A DNA stretch of 64,000 nucleotides from 54-19 sp038210655 (lineage in GTDB: Bacteria; Chloroflexota; Chloroflexia; Chloroheliales; Chloroheliaceae). Position 1 is the first letter of the stretch. Each line of letters begins with the position of its first letter. Shown in pieces: positions 59,997 through 64,000 of this stretch. The stretch covers positions 1 to 64,000 of the forward strand of contig JBBQWM010000020.1 of NCBI GenBank assembly GCA_038210655.1, read 5' to 3'. The notes under the pieces were generated by a model. The model was not told the DNA's origin and did no database searches. It worked only from the letters and a program-made list of their open reading frames with translations. Position numbers and translations under genes: made by a program.

Positions 59997-61742
59997 ATGC
60001 CCGCACAAAAAGCCTGGTATTTGGGCAATACGACCGTCCGCAACCCGAAACGGCTCAAGGATGGCCTGATCGCCCTTTATAAATCGCCCCTACACGGCAA
60101 CCTGGACGGGCGCGACAACGAGCAGGAATTTGCCCGGCTTTTGAATGGGCAGGACATCGTCTTTCTCAAGCGGCTACACGATACGCCTGAGATTACTACC
60201 AGCGACGACACCAGCGAGAGTGATTTTAGCGACCTGGGCCGTAAATGGCGGGCCGCTATGATGCAACTGGGGTTTTTGACCCCTGGTACTAAAGTCCTCG
60301 AAAGCCTCGGTTTGACTGACCGGCCCTTTACGATCACCCCAAACGGTTCTCGACTGGCCCATTCTCAAACGCTGCCGGGCGAGCAGGAATGTTTTTTACG
60401 GGCTTTGCTGGCCTATCAAATCCCGTCGCCTATCGAAAAATTCCCGGCCCCGACCTTTAGCCCGTTACGGATCGTGCTTGAGATCATCGACCGACTGGGC
60501 CAAAAAGGGCTGGACGCTTCGATTAACCAAAACGAGATGGCTTCGATAATCCAACTGGTTACAAGCAGCCAAGAAATAGAGCAGGCGGTCGCCCGGATCG
60601 CGCTCTACCGGGACGAAAAAAGCCAGGCCGCCAATGCCAAGCGATTTGGCGAGGAATATCGCAAGCGGGTCGCCGCCAGCCTTAACACCCAGAACGCCGA
60701 AACCCTCAAGGATTACGCCGACTCGAATTTTCGTTACCTAAAGCTGACCGGCCTGTTTGTCGAAAGCGGTCATCAACTCCGCTTCGCGCCTTATAAGCAA
60801 ACCCTTATCAAGCAGATTCTAGCCCAGCCTTATGCGCCGGTTGCACCGGAGGACTACCCGGCGGTATTATGGAACGGCGCGGCCCTCCCGACCGATAACA
60901 TTGCCAAAGCGATTGCTACGATTGAAGCGACCTCGGAGCTTTTGGAACAGAACGGCGAACGGGTGAGCCTCCCCGATTTGAACGAACTGGAAATTCCGGC
61001 CCTGACTCAGCTGCGGCTCGAACTGGAAGATCGTTGGCTAAAAGTGCTTGAGCAACGTTATGCCGAGCAACAGGCCGCACAATGGGAGGATATAGCCCAG
61101 TATCTTGAAGCGCTCTCGCAAGGGCGTAAAAACCGGGGACTGATACCAGCAGGGGAAGCGCCGGCCTATTTCGAGTGGGCCGCCTGGCGAGCTTTTCTGG
61201 CGATCAATTCGCTCTCGAACAAGCCCTGGGAAGCCCGCCGGTTTAAGATCGACCAGGAATTCTTGCCGGTCAGCCCGGCCCCCAGCAATGGGCCGGACAT
61301 GCTGTTCGAGTTTGAAGATTTCGCGCTGGTGGTCGAGGTGACGCTCACGACTTCCTCGCGTCAGGAGGCGGCGGAAGGTGAGCCAGTTCGTCGGCATGTG
61401 GCGGCCCTGGTAGATCGCTACCAGCAGCAGGGCAAGCGGGTTTACGGGCTGTTTATCGCCAACAAGATCGATACCAACACGGCGGAAACCTTTCGGATCG
61501 GGGTCTGGTATCGCCCCGACGACTCGCGCATGGCCTTGCGGATCGTGCCGCTGTCCATCGAACAGTTTACCCGCCTTTTCAAAACCGGGTTCGCAGGCCA
61601 TCGGTTACTCGATCACAAAACCCTGGAAGATTTGTTGATCCGTTGTCTGGCCGATAGCAACGCCGACGCGCCCGAATGGAAACGCCGGATCGATCAAGAA
61701 GTTTCCCGCTTTGTTTCCCGGCTAAAAGTCAGCCCGGTTTAA
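59997..61742 (+). CDS. AlwI-family type IIS restriction endonuclease
   Basis: 581 residues. It opens AWYLGNTTVRNPKRLKDGLI, a hallmark of the AlwI family, which also includes PleI, MlyI and BstNBI-like enzymes. The likely catalytic stretch is LFEFEDFALVVEVTLTTS with RQEAAEGEPVRRHVA. Family members cut a few bases outside GGATC or GAGTC; the Dam-like partner M1 favours GGATC, by inference. The ATG is 9 bases after the M2 stop. Third gene of the operon. Confidence 0.85.
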   Translation: MPAQKAWYLGNTTVRNPKRLKDGLIALYKSPLHGNLDGRDNEQEFARLLNGQDIVFLKRLHDTPEITTSDDTSESDFSDLGRKWRAAMMQLGFLTPGTKVLESLGLTDRPFTITPNGSRLAHSQTLPGEQECFLRALLAYQIPSPIEKFPAPTFSPLRIVLEIIDRLGQKGLDASINQNEMASIIQLVTSSQEIEQAVARIALYRDEKSQAANAKRFGEEYRKRVAASLNTQNAETLKDYADSNFRYLKLTGLFVESGHQLRFAPYKQTLIKQILAQPYAPVAPEDYPAVLWNGAALPTDNIAKAIATIEATSELLEQNGERVSLPDLNELEIPALTQLRLELEDRWLKVLEQRYAEQQAAQWEDIAQYLEALSQGRKNRGLIPAGEAPAYFEWAAWRAFLAINSLSNKPWEARRFKIDQEFLPVSPAPSNGPDMLFEFEDFALVVEVTLTTSSRQEAAEGEPVRRHVAALVDRYQQQGKRVYGLFIANKIDTNTAETFRIGVWYRPDDSRMALRIVPLSIEQFTRLFKTGFAGHRLLDHKTLEDLLIRCLADSNADAPEWKRRIDQEVSRFVSRLKVSPV

Positions 61743-61853
61743 GCCTTAGCTTTGTGTTTTGGAACTATTCACCGCAGAGACACAGAGAACGCAGAGAAAA
61801 ATAAAAATTTAGTAACACAATAGCTTGCAAAAGACTTGAGCGATCCAATCTTG

Positions 61854-61927
61854 TGTAGGAGCGAGCTTCTGCTCGCGATTGAAGCGGTGGCTAGGTGTTT
61901 AATCGCGAGCAGAAGCTCGCTCCTACA
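61854..61927. repeat. Perfect 27-bp inverted repeat, REP-like
   Basis: Arms at 61854-61880 and 61901-61927 are exact reverse complements (TGTAGGAGCGAGCTTCTGCT and seven more bases) with a 20-base loop. From memory this matches the TGTAGGAGCGAGC...GCTCG form of REP elements common in Pseudomonas. A CACCGCAGAGACACAGAG unit sits at 61770-61790. Both are in the gap after the endonuclease. Confidence 0.85.
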
Positions 61928-61983
61928 GGGACCAATATCTTTGCAACTTGCTGTAGGGCGAATAGCTATAATGGGAGAAAAAT

Positions 61984-62538
61984 ATGCTCGATACAGTCAA
62001 CCTCAATTTTAGAAAAGTACAACAGGCCGATTTCCCTTTGATCCACCAGTGGCTTAATACCAGCTATGTCGCGCAATGGTGGGGCCAAGCTGCGATCAGT
62101 CTGGAAAAAGTTAACGAGGAGTACAGCGCTTATCTGGACGGGAGCGACCCTATCCAACCTTTTTTGATCGTCTATGACACGCTGCCGATAGGTGAGATTC
62201 AGACCTATAGGCTAAGTGATTATCCCGAATGGCATCAAATAATCGAACCGACCGAGGAGTCGGCGGGCGTAGATATATTTATCGGCCACCCGGATTATAT
62301 CCATCGGGGTTTGGGAAGTTCTATTTTAAAGAAGTTTATCGCGGAAATTGTTTTTGCCCAGGAAGGCATCGAAGGTTGTATTATTGACCCCGACCCAGCC
62401 AATAAAAACGCAATTCGGGCCTACGAGAAGGCTGGCTTCAAGTATTGGAAAACGACCGTTGGTGGAGAAACCCCTGACACGGTAAGCTATATTATGCGAT
62501 TGAGTAAACCCGAATTTTTGGCAAATCTAACAATCTAG
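61984..62538 (+). CDS. GNAT acetyltransferase, aminoglycoside 6'-N-acetyltransferase-like
   Basis: 184 residues: LNFRKVQQADFPLIHQWLNT, VAQWWGQAAISLEKV, VDIFIGHPDYIHRGLGSSIL (acetyl-CoA loop) and IIDPDPANKNAIRAYEKAGF, the arrangement of AAC(6')-Ib-like and siderophore-type GNATs. The genuine substrate is unknown; relatives in environmental bacteria are often not resistance genes. Confidence 0.85.
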   Translation: MLDTVNLNFRKVQQADFPLIHQWLNTSYVAQWWGQAAISLEKVNEEYSAYLDGSDPIQPFLIVYDTLPIGEIQTYRLSDYPEWHQIIEPTEESAGVDIFIGHPDYIHRGLGSSILKKFIAEIVFAQEGIEGCIIDPDPANKNAIRAYEKAGFKYWKTTVGGETPDTVSYIMRLSKPEFLANLTI

Positions 62539-62651
62539 CAAATCCGGGCTTTCGGTCAAATGTATAGGAAACCTGCCTGAAGTTACCTCCTTAAGAATAG
62601 AAGGGCCATCGGGTCAGAGAGGTTCAATTTGGCAGTCCAAAAGCCTTAATT

Positions 62652-63440
62652 CTAGGCCAGTTGCAAATTGAATACTTCGTGTAATTCGGCAGACAGGCAC
62701 GGCCCGATCACACTAAAAACCTCGATAGGGATCGCGCGGCGGCGAACGGTAAACGGGCCTAACGGTTTGAACTCGAATTCCGGTGCAGCCTCCCGTGTCG
62801 CTAGATCGGTCAAAATATGACCGGGTCGCGCTTCATATTCCAGTTGTACGGCCAGGTTCATTACATCGCCGATTACTACCCGACGGTAACGTGGCTGGCT
62901 TCTTTCGAGCGAGGAAGTGCTATTACCTCGGCGCGACCAGGCCGGGCGTTCTATAGCGGCATCTCCCAGCGTACCGCGCAACAATTCACCCGAAGCTACT
63001 CCCACCCGCAGTTCTAATTCCAGGTCACGGGCATAGCTGTGGAGCAGTTCTTCGTTGAATTGGGCAAAAGTTTCGTGCAAGCGGAGAGCGGCCTGGACTG
63101 CGCGGGCCGGAGCCTCGGCAGACGAAACCTCGTCCGACAAGCCGAAATAAGCCACAATTTTCTCGCCGTTGTACCAATTGATCTGACCACCATCGGCCTG
63201 GATTTGGGGTAGCAGCCGTTCCAGATATTCGTTGACGATAGCGCCTACTTCTTGCAAAGGCAACACTTCACACAACCTAATATAACCTTCGACCCCGGCG
63301 CATAGGGCCGCCCCCGCACGAATTTCAGTGACCCGCTCGGTGGCCTTCACCTGACGTTCCACCCGATCAATCGTCGCTCCACACTCGCTACAAAGCTGGT
63401 TGCCAACCGGCAAGACACTAAAGCAAATCGAGCAAAGCAT
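62652..63440 (-). CDS. Zinc-ribbon protein with degenerate class III cyclase domain
   Basis: 262 residues. Zinc ribbon CSIC...CSEC (Cys3, 6, 17, 20), then a class III nucleotidyl cyclase fold (42-230). The metal-binding Asp of the usual FADIxGF is Gly (A48 G49 V50), GDG is GEK (92-94) and the substrate-transition Arg after NLAVQ is Gln (199; N195 kept). So it is probably catalytically dead and could be a binding or sensing protein. No partner gene is obvious. Confidence 0.75.
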   Translation of the reverse strand: MLCSICFSVLPVGNQLCSECGATIDRVERQVKATERVTEIRAGAALCAGVEGYIRLCEVLPLQEVGAIVNEYLERLLPQIQADGGQINWYNGEKIVAYFGLSDEVSSAEAPARAVQAALRLHETFAQFNEELLHSYARDLELELRVGVASGELLRGTLGDAAIERPAWSRRGNSTSSLERSQPRYRRVVIGDVMNLAVQLEYEARPGHILTDLATREAAPEFEFKPLGPFTVRRRAIPIEVFSVIGPCLSAELHEVFNLQLA

Positions 63441-63718
63441 AAGTTAACCCTCTTATAACTAATTCAGATTGTTAGACGACCTTGTAAAGAAAATTTAATG
63501 AGTAGTGGTTTCATTATGCCAGAAAATTTGTCAATTTGCAAAATCTAATTCCGAAATTGCTTTTGGCTATTTAAAAGCCTAACTGAAAATCTATTGACGG
63601 AACAATGTCCCACAAAAAGCCTATAATTGGGGGATATTAGTCTGCCAATTGCTAAGCTACTTTGTTATAATCTGGCTGGGAGTTTTGGAAGAAATCTAAT
63701 GGAGAGATTATTAGCCGA
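63441..63718. other. AT-rich gap before the last gene
   Basis: 278 bases, no coding frame. GGAGAG near 63701 may be the ribosome-binding site of the next gene. It should carry divergent promoters. Confidence 0.5.
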
Positions 63719-64000
63719 ATGACACAAGAGACAATTCAGATCGAACTTGAAAATATCGTGGTCGTCCTCTACCAGCCCCAGGATGTAGTAAACGTAGGCG
63801 GGGTGGTGCGGGTGATGAGCAACTTTGGGCTTGGTCGGCTTCGACTGGTCGAGCCTGCCGCTTTTGATGCCTATCGGGTCGAGGGCATCGCCCATCACAC
63901 CCGCCCGATCATTGACGCGATAGAACATTACCCGACCCTGGAAGCCGCCCTGGGCGATTGCGGCTTTGTATTGGGGACGACTGCCCGCAAACGCGGAACC
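63719..64000 (+). CDS. SpoU/TrmJ-type RNA methyltransferase, partial at window end
   Basis: The first 94 codons of an open frame running off the window: IVVVLYQPQDVVNVGGVVRV, MSNFGLGRLRLVEP and CGFVLGTTARKRGT. The start of the SPOUT knot (NVGGVVRVMSNFGL) resembles TrmJ/TrmH-type 2'-O-methyltransferases of tRNA or rRNA. The C-terminal half, including the AdoMet-binding knot, is not in the window. Confidence 0.87.
   Translation, partial: MTQETIQIELENIVVVLYQPQDVVNVGGVVRVMSNFGLGRLRLVEPAAFDAYRVEGIAHHTRPIIDAIEHYPTLEAALGDCGFVLGTTARKRGT

Overview
The window reads as a chromosomal segment of a bacterium, most likely a Chloroflexota member. This is inferred from recognised family mixtures (a bacterial CDC48-type AAA ATPase, BTAD regulator, Ala/Thr-linker lipoprotein binding proteins, classical menaquinone genes, a dispersed GGGGCGACC palindrome family); no rRNA or tRNA is present to confirm it. 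Intergenic regions are rich in repeats, while the genes are mostly ordinary single-copy chromosomal genes on both strands. I found no integrase, transposase, CRISPR array or prophage.

Region by region. 0.2-7.6 kb (minus strand): NAD synthetase, a secreted metalloprotease, an enoyl-CoA hydratase overlapped by a HEAT-repeat gene, a broken polymorphic-toxin-like fragment bordered by a palindromic repeat, SurE and phosphoglycerate kinase. 7.7-15.7 kb (plus): a TetR gene with its own promoter and operator, then menF, menD, menH, a P-loop kinase, menB and menC, which cover most steps from chorismate to DHNA-CoA (menE and menA are not here). 15.8-24.8 kb: cytochrome P450, polysaccharide deacetylase, small proteins, cyclophilin, a His-rich membrane protein fused to cNMP-binding and FHA domains, and a PhaR-like regulator. 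24.9-28.3 kb: an arsenic island with arsR, a frameshifted acr3, two arsC genes and arsI/cadI under a second, similar promoter.

28.4-35.7 kb: holA behind a structured RNA with its own promoter and terminator, an SDR-TetR operon with large palindromic operators, a zinc-ribbon protein, and a CDC48-like ATPase followed by a serine-rich protein of unknown function. 35.8-49.3 kb: a xylose-type ABC importer divergent from a ROK regulator, then two paralogous family-5 binding lipoproteins flanking an ECF sigma factor and a membrane protein, and a LysR regulator. 49.4-58.1 kb: CDF metal efflux with a His/Asp-rich head, GNAT, a BTAD-ATPase regulator, two GT2 glycosyltransferases and argS. 58.1-64 kb: a three-gene type IIS restriction-modification operon (two adenine methylases and an AlwI-family endonuclease), an aminoglycoside-acetyltransferase-like GNAT, a degenerate cyclase-fold protein with a zinc ribbon, and the start of a SpoU/TrmJ-type RNA methyltransferase cut by the window end.

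The least explained signals are the structured RNA before holA, three related ~180-290 bp terminal-inverted-repeat elements (one carrying a second palindromic repeat in its apex), the membrane/cNMP/FHA receptor, the orphan binding proteins around the ECF sigma gene, and the structured xylF leader.
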